From Lewinellaceae bacterium (GTDB taxonomy: Bacteria > Bacteroidota > Bacteroidia > Chitinophagales > Saprospiraceae): a stretch of DNA of 64,000 bases. The translations under genes and the position numbers were made by a program. The stretch lies in the NCBI GenBank assembly GCA_020636005.1, contig JACJYR010000008.1:1-64000 (forward strand), read 5' to 3'. The number at the start of each line of letters is the position of its first letter. Position 1 is the stretch's first letter. Shown here one piece after another: positions 33,601 through 41,285 of the stretch. The notes under the pieces were generated by a model. That model searched no databases, was not told the DNA's origin, and saw only the letters and a list, made by a program, of their open reading frames with translations.

Positions 33601-36510
33601 ATTCCCGGAAATGGTGGCCGGACCGCTCACGATTTGAAAACTGACGGGCAAGCCGCTCGATGCCGTTGCTGAAATAGTGAAAGGTGCCGCATTGGTCAAC
33701 TTATCCGCTATCGCAGGGAAAGTAATCGTCTGGCTTTGAGGCGGTTGGGAAGAAAACGGCAATAATCTCATGCCCGGAATCGGCCGCTCCAGCGTACCGC
33801 CCGGCAACTGCCAACCGACGGCCAGGTTGTCGCCGCCCGTGCCTTCTTTCATCAATGCCTCGATGTAGTATTGCTGCCCGGCGGTGAGGGTGATGAGCGC
33901 CGATTGTTGCGAAGCAAACTTCGTCCACTCCTGCGAATTCGTCCAACTGCCCACGCTGGCGATGAGCTGTTTGTTGGCCGGGTTGGAACTGGTGGACAGC
34001 CAAAGTTCGCCGTTGTCGTCGCTGGCAATCCAGAATCGGTACTGCCCCGTGACGGGCGGGCAGACGTAGCCCCTGACCCGTGTGCCATAGTTGTCCAGTG
34101 CGTTCACGGGTATTTCAAAAATGGTCAAAGAGCCAGTTTGGTTGGGTGTGTTGGTCAATGGTATTTGTGAAATGGCGGTGCCAGTAATGCCCGTCCATTT
34201 TTCAAATGAAATAGTGCCCGTGCCGCTGCAACTACTTGGCGGTGCCACATTTACCCAAAAACTCCGCTCCACGTTGAAGGCTGGGGCGTAAGTGCCGTTG
34301 CCCGGCTGGGTGGCGGCAATGGTCACTTTGCCCGGTACGCCTTGCAGTGTCACCGTGTTGCCGAGGACGCTGGCCGGCCCTTCCGTCACATAAAAAGTAA
34401 TGGGCAAACCACTTGTTGCTGTTGCCGAAATAGTGAAGGGCGCATTGCCCACCAGTTTGTCAGGAATACTTGAAAATGAGATGTTTTGGCTCGTGCCCGA
34501 ACAGGCTGGATAAATGTCTTTTTGGTAAAAATCACTGGCGCCGGTGGGGTCGCTCACTTTTAGTTTTACCCTGTACCAATAGCTGGCGTTGTAGCATTCC
34601 ACGGGCGTAATGTTCACATTGGCAATGGCAGAGGTGAAACTCTGCACCGGGTGGTTGTGCTCATTGTGGTAGAGCAGCACTTCCCAGAGGTAGCTCAACT
34701 GCCCTGCCGAATGGTTGGCATCGGTGACGGTGGCACTGAGGGAGAGGTTGGTGGTGATACTTGGGTTAAATGTGTTGATGTTGTTTACACTGGTGGAGAC
34801 AATTTGGGGTGGCGAGTTATTGGTGGAAATGTTGAGGGTAGCCGTGCCTGTCAGGTTGGTATTGTCAGTGACGGTGAGGGTGACATTAAAACCTGCCGCC
34901 GATGCGCCGGAAGTGAAAGTGTGCGATGGGTTGGGCTGTGTATTGGTCGTGCCGTCGCCAAAATTCCAGAGGTAGCTCAATGCGCCGCCGTCTTGATCGT
35001 ATGTGTTGAAAGAAGAGAAATTGACGGCAAGCGGGGAGTTCCCATTCGTCACATCAGCCGTGGCGAAGACAACTGGGGCGTGGGTGGTTGTACCTGTGAA
35101 TGTTACTTTCCGAATTTGATCAGGCCAGCGTACATACCAGAGGCCGCCCTCGGTGGGGTGGGTATTTAAAAAAACACAGGCGCCCGCCACGTCGATGAAA
35201 TTGCGTACCTCTAGTGGGTTGTAGTTGGCGTCGAATCTGATATTTTTTATCCAGCCTGCACCATAATCCGCATGGAAATAAGTGTCGTGCCAAGTAGTCG
35301 GCATTTCATGCCCATGGTACCAGACCCCACCAGTGCTGGCATTGCCGATAAAAGAATTGCCCGGTAATGTGGAAGAACCAACGTTTACTATATTGCCATT
35401 GACCAGACCTCTGGCCGTTCCTGTTCGCCAATCCATTTTTGGCTGGCTGTGTATCTGCGGCGTATAGGTGCTATTATTATAACCTGGCTGGTAGGTCATG
35501 CCTTCATACTTTGGCCATCCAAAATTCATTTCTGGTCCTCGCACCACATCCAATTCCTCCCTCGTGCTCCAACCCACGTCCCCCAAGAGGAACACACCAG
35601 GGTCACTGTCGGCGGGATTGTGGCTACCCGTTTCTGGCACATAGCACATGCGATAAGGGTTGCGAAGGCCTCTTGCCCAAATACGACTTGCCGCGGATTT
35701 TGGTTGTGCAGCATTGTAATAGGGGTTTGAAGAAACTCCATTGCCTGTCTGAGGGTCAAGGCGCAAAATTTTACCAGAATAAGAGGAAAGCATTTGGCAG
35801 CGGTAAGCACCGACATTTTGGGCAGAAGTGATGATGCCATCGTTGAGGGCCTGCTGCCAATAGGTTTCCGGGTCGCTGCCCTGGTCAACGGCGTTGTAGC
35901 TGGCGCCGTCGCCCATGGTGGCGAGCAGGGTGCCGTCCTGCCCGAACACGAGCGAACCTGTGCCGTGCGATTCGTGGAGGATGGGCGGCCCGTCGTTCAG
36001 TGAATTTCCCAAGAGGACAAAGCGGCTGTTTGGCACAATGCTATTGTAGTTTGAAATGTTGACCTGGTAGCGGGTGATGCGGCCAATGGTGGCAGCGAAG
36101 TATTCATTGGTATTAGGGTTGTACTGCCCGGTGCCGAATTTTAGTAAGTGGTGTCGGTCAACGACATAGAGCAGGTAGATGTAGCCGTTTGACAAAAAAT
36201 TGGGATCGAGGGCGAAACCGAGGAGGCCGAAATCCCGCCAGCCGCCTACTTCCTCGGAGATGTCGAGCAATGGGCTGTTTTGCTTGACGCCGTTTTCCAC
36301 GACCCAGACCTTGCCCTTGCGCTCCCAGACGTACATGCGCCCGTTGGCGTCCCAGGTAAAACCAGCGGCCTCGTCCCAGCCGCCCATGTAGATATTGTCT
36401 GAAAATCCGGTGGGCTGCGAGCGCAGGTTTTCTTTGATGAAAAACAAGAGGAAGGCAATGAAAATGAGGATCAGCGGCCATGGCCGTGCAGGGTAGCATT
36501 GTGGGTTCAT
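30601..36510 (-). CDS. Giant secreted PQQ-type sugar dehydrogenase-like protein with PKD, PA14, Ig-like and DUF11 repeats
   Basis: The 1969-residue protein has a signal/anchor helix, a glucose/sorbosone dehydrogenase-type beta-propeller (about 30-470; SLVFGQDGTLLATMGDG, IWARGLRNPYRMCY, GDVGWSTREELDVV), a PKD domain (about 478-565), a PA14 carbohydrate-binding domain (about 758-920; VTGQYRFWIASDDNGELWLS), six ~80-residue Ig-like modules (QTITFPAISNK..ATSGLPVSF) and three DUF11-type modules (about 100 residues). It ends in a T9SS domain (FKLFPNPAGDYVDVNLRS). A secreted carbohydrate oxidoreductase or adhesin is inferred. ATG 36510 opens the hydrophobic leader. Confidence 0.85.
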   Translation of the reverse strand: MNPQCYPARPWPLILIFIAFLLFFIKENLRSQPTGFSDNIYMGGWDEAAGFTWDANGRMYVWERKGKVWVVENGVKQNSPLLDISEEVGGWRDFGLLGFALDPNFLSNGYIYLLYVVDRHHLLKFGTGQYNPNTNEYFAATIGRITRYQVNISNYNSIVPNSRFVLLGNSLNDGPPILHESHGTGSLVFGQDGTLLATMGDGASYNAVDQGSDPETYWQQALNDGIITSAQNVGAYRCQMLSSYSGKILRLDPQTGNGVSSNPYYNAAQPKSAASRIWARGLRNPYRMCYVPETGSHNPADSDPGVFLLGDVGWSTREELDVVRGPEMNFGWPKYEGMTYQPGYNNSTYTPQIHSQPKMDWRTGTARGLVNGNIVNVGSSTLPGNSFIGNASTGGVWYHGHEMPTTWHDTYFHADYGAGWIKNIRFDANYNPLEVRNFIDVAGACVFLNTHPTEGGLWYVRWPDQIRKVTFTGTTTHAPVVFATADVTNGNSPLAVNFSSFNTYDQDGGALSYLWNFGDGTTNTQPNPSHTFTSGASAAGFNVTLTVTDNTNLTGTATLNISTNNSPPQIVSTSVNNINTFNPSITTNLSLSATVTDANHSAGQLSYLWEVLLYHNEHNHPVQSFTSAIANVNITPVECYNASYWYRVKLKVSDPTGASDFYQKDIYPACSGTSQNISFSSIPDKLVGNAPFTISATATSGLPITFYVTEGPASVLGNTVTLQGVPGKVTIAATQPGNGTYAPAFNVERSFWVNVAPPSSCSGTGTISFEKWTGITGTAISQIPLTNTPNQTGSLTIFEIPVNALDNYGTRVRGYVCPPVTGQYRFWIASDDNGELWLSTSSNPANKQLIASVGSWTNSQEWTKFASQQSALITLTAGQQYYIEALMKEGTGGDNLAVGWQLPGGTLERPIPGMRLLPFSSQPPQSQTITFPAIADKLTNAAPFTISATASSGLPVSFQIVSGPATISGNIITLNGQVGTVTVRATQAGIPPSGGQGGWAAATPVDRTFNVTQGGGGGNIDLALSVTSNPANLAIYNNMSFTFTLTNSGTVAATNVRVFLPQPATVVWQGGNEYQVSQGIYDHFGAKVWFVGTVPAGGNATITVNWYALATDPLTGWAEVSAADQTDTDSTPANGTPGTANEDDEAAKTVTVPGQGPQNQTINFPIISNKETTSPPFTVSATATSGLPVSFQIVSGPASIAGNTITLTGTTGVVTVRATQSGNALWNAAAPVDQLFLVNVPGLQDQTISFGTLPNKLTTDLPFTLSATASSSLPVSFSVQSGPATISGNTVTLTGQPGSVTIRASQGGNGSYNPAPNVDRTFQVTTPGGGGGVDLELTMSASPATITQWGNIGFTATLKNMGTVTATGVKVAFPKPSSVVFVGGNEVTVSKGSYGLFTDQIWTVGTMAPGSTETITVNWFILQNAPLTGYAQVTAATPADDDSTPNNGTSPTPNEDDEAAFTANAPGAGPQDQTITFPAISNKTTTSPPFTVSATATSGLPVSFSIVSGPAIISGNIITLGGTTGSVTVRATQTGNANWNAASAVERTFTVNAPGLLDQTITFPTIPNKLTTDAPFNISATASSSLPVSFSLVSGPATLNGSQVTLTGATGTVTIRASQAGNAQYNPAPDVLRSFGVAQPGSGNGPDLEVTLTSSSPNLLIWNNVTFTVTVTNNGGQAASGVKLAVPIPQGLAHTANTPASGTSYDLFTQEWTVGSLQAGQAKTFTIVLFCLQNTTPLPYFVQVKTATPADVDSTPNNNTSGTPAEDDEALVTLMPPINPLIGAPGTGEAFKLNVAQDGATAKLRWTTNSGEHCLRYIVERSADGWQWDMILARDNEEFSDDFATYRDQDSHPLPGWNFYRVKQLRDDGNFAFSNVQMLEFWEDLDEFKLFPNPAGDYVDVNLRSVEGRIVRLLLVDRLGRLAKEVEIESASLAPYRLDLSDVPEGWYVVWVQAEGRRAKGLRLVVSRF
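33517..33540. repeat. REP-like palindrome inside the giant gene
   Basis: CCCCCCTT (33517-33524) and AAGGGGG (33534-33540) flank GTCCCCCTG. The block encodes IPPSGGQGG on the minus strand in an Ig-like module where the sister modules have NANWN or NALWN. Confidence 0.65.
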
Positions 36511-36830
36511 GATGTTTTTGTTTATAGTGCCATTGTTGAAAGCCAAACTTTCAAGGGGGAATTCCTAAAAATATACAGGTTGTTATTTCAGCAGTTTGAG
36601 ATGTGAGACTCGAATGGGAGGAAAGCCGTGAGAGGAAGGATGGGCGAATGTAGGGAAAAAATGGGGATATGTCGAGGAAAAAATTTTGGGGGTAGCTCAG
36701 TGAAATAGAATTTCTGTGCCTTAAATTAAGGAAAAGATGGGTTCCTGTTGCGGTGGATTCTCAATAATATATTTCTCGAAAAGCACTGCGACAGGAACCT
36801 TACAATCAGAGTTGGCTCCTTTTTAGTACC

Positions 36831-36936
36831 GATGAAAAAAATAACTTCACCATTTTGATTTTGAAAACCCCAGCAATGGAGGGGTTTTTTAAAAATAATC
36901 CCGATTTCACATCGGGATTATTTTTCCTTCGATCCT
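36831..36936 (+). repeat. Dispersed ~105-bp repeat, copy 3 (uninterrupted)
   Basis: It contains GATGAAAAAAATAACTT, AAAACCCCAGCAATGGAGGGG, the TTTTTT run and the hairpin AATAATCCCGAT-ttcac-ATCGGGATTATT followed by TTCCTTCGATCC. Confidence 0.75.
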
Positions 36937-37020
36937 TAATAGGCTCATGGCAAGTTTGGCCCAGCCTATGAATAAAACCGAATATTATAGACGCCCGCAT
37001 TGAAAATTAATCCGAAGGTC

Positions 37021-37090
37021 TTTTGAGAGGCGGGGTTATCGAACCCCGTAGTTCCGAAACTGCGGGGTTCAATAACCCCGCCTCTCAAAA
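37021..37090. repeat. Near-perfect 33-bp-stem hairpin
   Basis: TTTTGAGAGGCGGGGTTAT continues through GAACCCCG and its complement returns ending CCTCTCAAAA, with two C/T differences that keep G-U pairing and a CCG-type loop. It lies 57 bp beyond the stop of the gene at 37148 and could be a bidirectional terminator or a MITE. Confidence 0.7.
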
Positions 37091-37147
37091 ATAGCTGGAA
37101 CTGGCACGAGCCGACCATAAATTTCAAATGCGAAGACCTGTAAAAAC

Positions 37148-38782
37148 CTATTGTACTACCAGCTTTGCCCGAAAGACTATACCATCGCCGTCGTGGATGG
37201 CCAAACAGTACAGGCCGGGAGGCACACCTGATGATACATTAAATGCCCCGAGTTCCACCCCTTGCCTGGATACCAGATGGCCGCCCAGGGTGTACAACCT
37301 GGCTTCCAGCCCCTGGCGCCCCTCCAAAGCACCGCATTGCAAGCTTTGCCCTGGCTGGCAGGGATTGGCAAAGGTGCAAAGCGGCAGCCCGCCAGCTTTG
37401 CCGCTCTCTGTAGCGCTTCCTACCAGGCAGTCGCTATTGAAGTAATTTCCCAAATTCACATTTAAGAATCCGTTCGCCGTTTCGTCCCATATTTGAAAAG
37501 TCTCTTGCAGCGCTAAATCGCCTCCATCAAAGGTGTAGGTAGTTAAATAAGATGGCTTCCATTCATCCAAAGTGTTGCTCTCCAACTTTTCCTGGAGGGA
37601 AGAAGCCACCTGGTTGGCATACCAGGTATTTGTAAACCTGATCCCATCATTGAAAAAAGCACCGTTGTAACCATACTTATTCTCATAGATCAAATTATTG
37701 CCGTCCATGTCCAATGAGCGGAAGTTGGTCTCTACCCACGCCTGATCCCAGAATGCCAATCTTTCGGTGTTCAACGCCCCATTTGGGTAATAGCTGAATT
37801 GCTGCAGGGTATCGTTTTGCCAGTCAGGTTGGAAGTAACTTTCAGTAAGCACCTCTGTAATGCTTCCGGCCCCATCATAGGAATAGGTTTTACGGCTCCT
37901 GGTCAGCCATTGCTGGAAAATGTATTCTTCATAAAGGGAAGAAGCGGGATTGCCGCCGGTTGAATAGGAATAAGTCGTGCGGTAGCTATCCACCCAACCG
38001 TTACCAACATAGTATAGCTGGGCAAGCACCTGCGAGATCCTGTCAGAAGTATCGTAGCTGTGCAGCCAACGGCCTACCTCCACCCAGGAGCCGCTTGCGT
38101 TCGATTCGTGCAGGCGTTCTGCGAGATTGCCCTGCCCATTGTAGGTATAGCTGTACCTATCTGAAAGTTCCCAGGCGGCCAAAGCGGCGTTCCACTTGGA
38201 TAACTCCTCCAGGCTCACCTTTTCCTGGGCATCGTAATGGTGGGTGGTTTTCTCCCCTGATTGTGGGACACCGTTCTGGACAATCGTAAAATTCCATTCT
38301 TCTGTTATCTTACCGGAAGGCAGGTATTCCGCATGGATGGTTTCGACCCAATCACCAAAAAGATCTGTGGAGAATTGCTTGCGGGATTTCAGGGTACCGT
38401 CAGGATGGTATTCATACTCCAGTTTAAAACTGTTGTTAAAATTGGAGCCATCGAATTGTTTAGTGATAAGGGACAGCCTTTTTCCTAACCCGCAATCAAA
38501 TTCATAATAAAGTTTTGAATGGACGGGGCCCCAGCTTTGCGTAGTGGCATCCCATGATCTGCCCTCAATGGAGTCGGTTTTGTGCAGGCCATCCAGGCCT
38601 TCCCATACTCTGTGGGTTTTATCAATAGTTGTCAAGCATCCTTCCAGGCCATTGTCAAGCCATGCAGACGAACCGGACTTTGCCAATTCCTGCGCCCGTT
38701 TCATAACAGATTCAAGGGTGGTTTGGGCTTTCGCAGCCCACACGGCAAAGAGCATAAAGATGCAAGCCAGTAATCTTTTCAT
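37148..38782 (-). CDS. Secreted YD-repeat-like protein with T9SS sorting domain
   Basis: The 544-residue product has a signal peptide (MKRLLACIFMLFAVWAAKAQ). It then has repeated units of about 40-50 residues built around Y-x-Y-x-x-x-G-x-x-x (YSYTYNGQGNLAERLHES, YSYDGAGSITEVLTESY, FSYYPNGALNTERLA), resembling degenerate YD/RHS-like or DUF4595-type repeats. A C-terminal T9SS-like strand region follows (RLYTLGGHLVSRQGV..GLYCLAI). It would be exported to the cell surface. Function is unknown. ATG 38782 opens the signal peptide. Confidence 0.75.
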   Translation of the reverse strand: MKRLLACIFMLFAVWAAKAQTTLESVMKRAQELAKSGSSAWLDNGLEGCLTTIDKTHRVWEGLDGLHKTDSIEGRSWDATTQSWGPVHSKLYYEFDCGLGKRLSLITKQFDGSNFNNSFKLEYEYHPDGTLKSRKQFSTDLFGDWVETIHAEYLPSGKITEEWNFTIVQNGVPQSGEKTTHHYDAQEKVSLEELSKWNAALAAWELSDRYSYTYNGQGNLAERLHESNASGSWVEVGRWLHSYDTSDRISQVLAQLYYVGNGWVDSYRTTYSYSTGGNPASSLYEEYIFQQWLTRSRKTYSYDGAGSITEVLTESYFQPDWQNDTLQQFSYYPNGALNTERLAFWDQAWVETNFRSLDMDGNNLIYENKYGYNGAFFNDGIRFTNTWYANQVASSLQEKLESNTLDEWKPSYLTTYTFDGGDLALQETFQIWDETANGFLNVNLGNYFNSDCLVGSATESGKAGGLPLCTFANPCQPGQSLQCGALEGRQGLEARLYTLGGHLVSRQGVELGAFNVSSGVPPGLYCLAIHDGDGIVFRAKLVVQ

Positions 38783-38898
38783 ATTGGGTAAGTTTAAGCG
38801 GGAACAAGTATTTGAAGCGGTAAAATTAGCAAAAACACACAGCCGAGGGCCCCCCAAAAAATTTGCGGCCCAACAATTCCCTGGAAGCAGTTTCTATC

Positions 38899-38906
38899 TA
38901 CCTTTG
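38899..38906 (+). promoter_or_regulatory. Candidate -7 box (TACCTTTG)
   Basis: It matches TAnnTTTG, 60 bp upstream of the small lipoprotein start. No matching -33 element was found. Confidence 0.35.
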
Positions 38907-38966
38907 GCCCCTGCTGAAAGTTATCTCCAGCGTTCGCAACTCACAGCTTAAAAACAATACAATTTT

Positions 38967-39443
38967 ATGAAAAACCTCATCTACGCTTTGACCATGCTCT
39001 CGCTCTTCAATGCCTGCCAAAACAGCGGCACCCACGCCAACCAGGCCGACCAGGCCACCAGCACCGACACGACCGCCGTTGCAGAAGAAACGCCCATCGC
39101 ACAGACCTCCTGCTACATCCGGGCCCTCGGCCAGGATACCACCTGGGTAAAACTGACCATCACCGCCGACGGCTCCGTGAGCGGCACTTACGATTGGGTG
39201 CCTTATGAAAAAGACTCCGCCCGTGGCACCCTCACCGGCAAAAAAGAAAGCGACGAACTCCACCTGATGTATGACTACATGATAGAAGGTTCGAATCAAC
39301 AACAGGAAATGAGGATGAAAATGATGGGCGACCAAATCGCTGAAATGGAGGGCGAACTCGTAGAAGGGGATGGCGGTGTATTGAAACTGAAAGACCCGAC
39401 GAAGGTGAAATACCTGCCGTTTACGAAGGTGGAATGCAAATAA
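38967..39443 (+). CDS. Small lipoprotein, unknown function
   Basis: The 158-residue product has a lipoprotein signal with lipobox LFNAC (Cys17), a threonine/alanine-rich linker to about residue 45, and a compact beta domain (CYIRALGQDTTWVKLTITA..GTYDWVPYEKDSARGTLTG) resembling small envelope lipoproteins that report content of uncertain ligands. A hairpin follows at 39471. No functional assignment is possible. Confidence 0.7.
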   Translation: MKNLIYALTMLSLFNACQNSGTHANQADQATSTDTTAVAEETPIAQTSCYIRALGQDTTWVKLTITADGSVSGTYDWVPYEKDSARGTLTGKKESDELHLMYDYMIEGSNQQQEMRMKMMGDQIAEMEGELVEGDGGVLKLKDPTKVKYLPFTKVECK

Positions 39444-39470
39444 TGGGCAAACACCTGCCTGGATAAAGAA

Positions 39471-39508
39471 CATGGGCAGACCCGTTTAACCACAAGTCTG
39501 CCCATGTT
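39471..39508. terminator. Hairpin terminator-like structure
   Basis: A perfect 12-bp stem (ACATGGGCAGAC / GTCTGCCCATGT) with a 14-nt loop follows the lipoprotein by 27 bp. There is no strong T-run, so activity is uncertain. Confidence 0.55.
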
Positions 39509-39620
39509 AGTAAATGTCGGTTTTACCCAAGACATTTTTCCTTTTTGAAATCTAAAAAATCAAACACATCGAATTAGATGTGATTTCCTGTTATTTGCGC
39601 ATTCCTCAACTCTGCCCACT

Positions 39621-41192
39621 TCACAACACCAGCATCTTCTTCGTGATCCCCATCCCATTGATTTTTACCTGGTAAAAATAACTGCCGCTCTGCAAACTGC
39701 TGCGGTCGAACAAGACCTTATGGCTACCGGCCGGGTAGTCGCCCTCCGTGATTCTCATGATGAATCGGCCATTGGAATCCAACAAGTTGACCACCACATG
39801 GGCCCCGGGGGTGGTGAAGGTAATGAACGTGGTGGAGCGCACAGGGTTGGGGTAGTTGCCGACCTGGAAAGCATCCCTTCGGGCCACGTCACGGGTATCC
39901 GTCGTGCCTTTGAAAATGGGCAGGATGGGGAAGTCCTCGTAGAGGATTTCATCCAGGCCCGTCAGCCCGAACCAGTCCTGCAGCACGCTGGCATACACCG
40001 AGCGGAAGTCGTGCTGCATCGGAACGTCTTCCGAGAGGTCGAGGGCGGAGGGTATCTGCGCGTTCTGGCCGATGAGGCCCGGGTTCACGCCTTTTCCAAA
40101 AACAAACAAGGGTGCGGCAGCCCCGTGGTCGGTGCCAATGCTGCCGTTCTCGGCGATGGTACGGCCAAACTCGGAGAAGGTCATCCCTGCCACCTTGTCG
40201 GCCATTCCCATCAGGGTGATGTCGTCCTGAAAGGCGCAAATGGCCTCGGATACCTGACGCAACAGCTCCGCATGGGTGCCGGTGGCCGGACTGCCGTCCG
40301 TTTGCTCGCTGTGTGTGTCGAAACCGCCGATGGAGACCATGTAAACCGGTGTCTGCAAACCCCCGCCGATGAGCCGTGCCACCACTTTCAGCTGATCGGC
40401 CAGGTAGTTTTGGTACTGGGGGGGATATTTGCTCGACAAGGTTTGGCTGGTTTCGGCCGCTGCCTTGATCGCATTGTAATACAGTTGCGACTGCTGCAAG
40501 ATGAGGCGGATGTACTGCAGTTCATCGCCGTACGGCGTGGCCGGTGCAGGTTCCACAAAGTCATTGATGTATTGATTGTAAAAATCGTCGGCACTGCTGA
40601 TGGACATGCCCATCGGGAAGGCAGATCCCATAAAAGCAATCGGCACAATAGAGCCTACCTGAATGGCCAATGGATCAGGCGTATCTACATTGGGGTAGCC
40701 CGTTGGGAAATCAGGGTACTCCAACTCCAGGCTGCGGCCCAGCCAGCCCGTATCCAGCGATTGGTCGCTTTCGGAGGCTGTCATCCAGATGTCCATTGAG
40801 CGAAAGTGGGAATAGTCCTGGTTGGGATAGCCCACGTTTTGCACAATGGAGACGAGGCCATCGGCGTACATATTTTTTAAATCCGTCATGGCCGGGTGCA
40901 GGCCCGTGGCGGGTGTTCCGTCGAGCGTAAGTACCTGGTTTTCAGGTATCAGCAGGTTGCTGCGATGGTTGGAGAGGTTGCCGTACTGGTCGAGCGGGAT
41001 GAGGGTGTTCAGGCCGTCGTTGCCGCCGTTGAGTTCGATGAACACCATGACCTTGCCGCTAAGGCTGGCCGCTGCGCCCAATTTTGAAAAAACGGAGTTG
41101 CGGGCCATTGCCGAGATGGGAAGCCCATTATAGATGAACGGCGTCAGCGCTGTGGCCGTACCCGCCGTGCGGAGGAAGTTTCTTCTTTTCAT
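39621..41192 (-). CDS. DUF1501 domain-containing secreted protein with T9SS tail
   Basis: The 523-residue protein opens with a twin-arginine-like leader (MKRRNFLRTAGTATALTPF), followed by the alkaline-phosphatase-like DUF1501 fold (VMVFIELNGGNDGLNTLIPL near residues 48-67; YSHFRSMDIW; SIGGFDTHSEQ near 290; FSEFGRTIAENGS near 340; TDHGAAAPLFVFG). It ends in a T9SS domain (NYPNPVRSTTFITF to the end). DUF1501 proteins are almost always encoded with DUF1800 partners, as here. The enzymatic activity of the pair is undetermined. Confidence 0.9.
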   Translation of the reverse strand: MKRRNFLRTAGTATALTPFIYNGLPISAMARNSVFSKLGAAASLSGKVMVFIELNGGNDGLNTLIPLDQYGNLSNHRSNLLIPENQVLTLDGTPATGLHPAMTDLKNMYADGLVSIVQNVGYPNQDYSHFRSMDIWMTASESDQSLDTGWLGRSLELEYPDFPTGYPNVDTPDPLAIQVGSIVPIAFMGSAFPMGMSISSADDFYNQYINDFVEPAPATPYGDELQYIRLILQQSQLYYNAIKAAAETSQTLSSKYPPQYQNYLADQLKVVARLIGGGLQTPVYMVSIGGFDTHSEQTDGSPATGTHAELLRQVSEAICAFQDDITLMGMADKVAGMTFSEFGRTIAENGSIGTDHGAAAPLFVFGKGVNPGLIGQNAQIPSALDLSEDVPMQHDFRSVYASVLQDWFGLTGLDEILYEDFPILPIFKGTTDTRDVARRDAFQVGNYPNPVRSTTFITFTTPGAHVVVNLLDSNGRFIMRITEGDYPAGSHKVLFDRSSLQSGSYFYQVKINGMGITKKMLVL

Positions 41193-41205
41193 AAATCAAT
41201 GAGTG

Positions 41206-41285
41206 AATTAGAGAATGGGTGAATGAGTGAATGGGGCCGGGTGAAAAATATTCACCCAGTATATCCTTCACTCATTCGCTCATTG
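41206..41285. repeat. Intercistronic inverted array of GAGTGAAT units
   Basis: CAATGAGTGAATTAGAGAAT on the left is mirrored by ATTCGCTCATTG on the right, with iterated GGTGAATGAGTGAAT in between. It fills the 93-bp gap between the DUF1800 stop and DUF1501 start. Confidence 0.65.

Larger units (their letters stand above)
36511..37147. other. Repeat-bearing intergenic region
   Basis: It contains copy 3 of the dispersed repeat (36831-36936) and a long hairpin (37021-37090). No gene is supported. Confidence 0.5.

Noticed and set aside
39720..40799. Plus-strand open frame (359 codons)
   Set aside because: It is antisense to DUF1501 with no domain or plausible start region.
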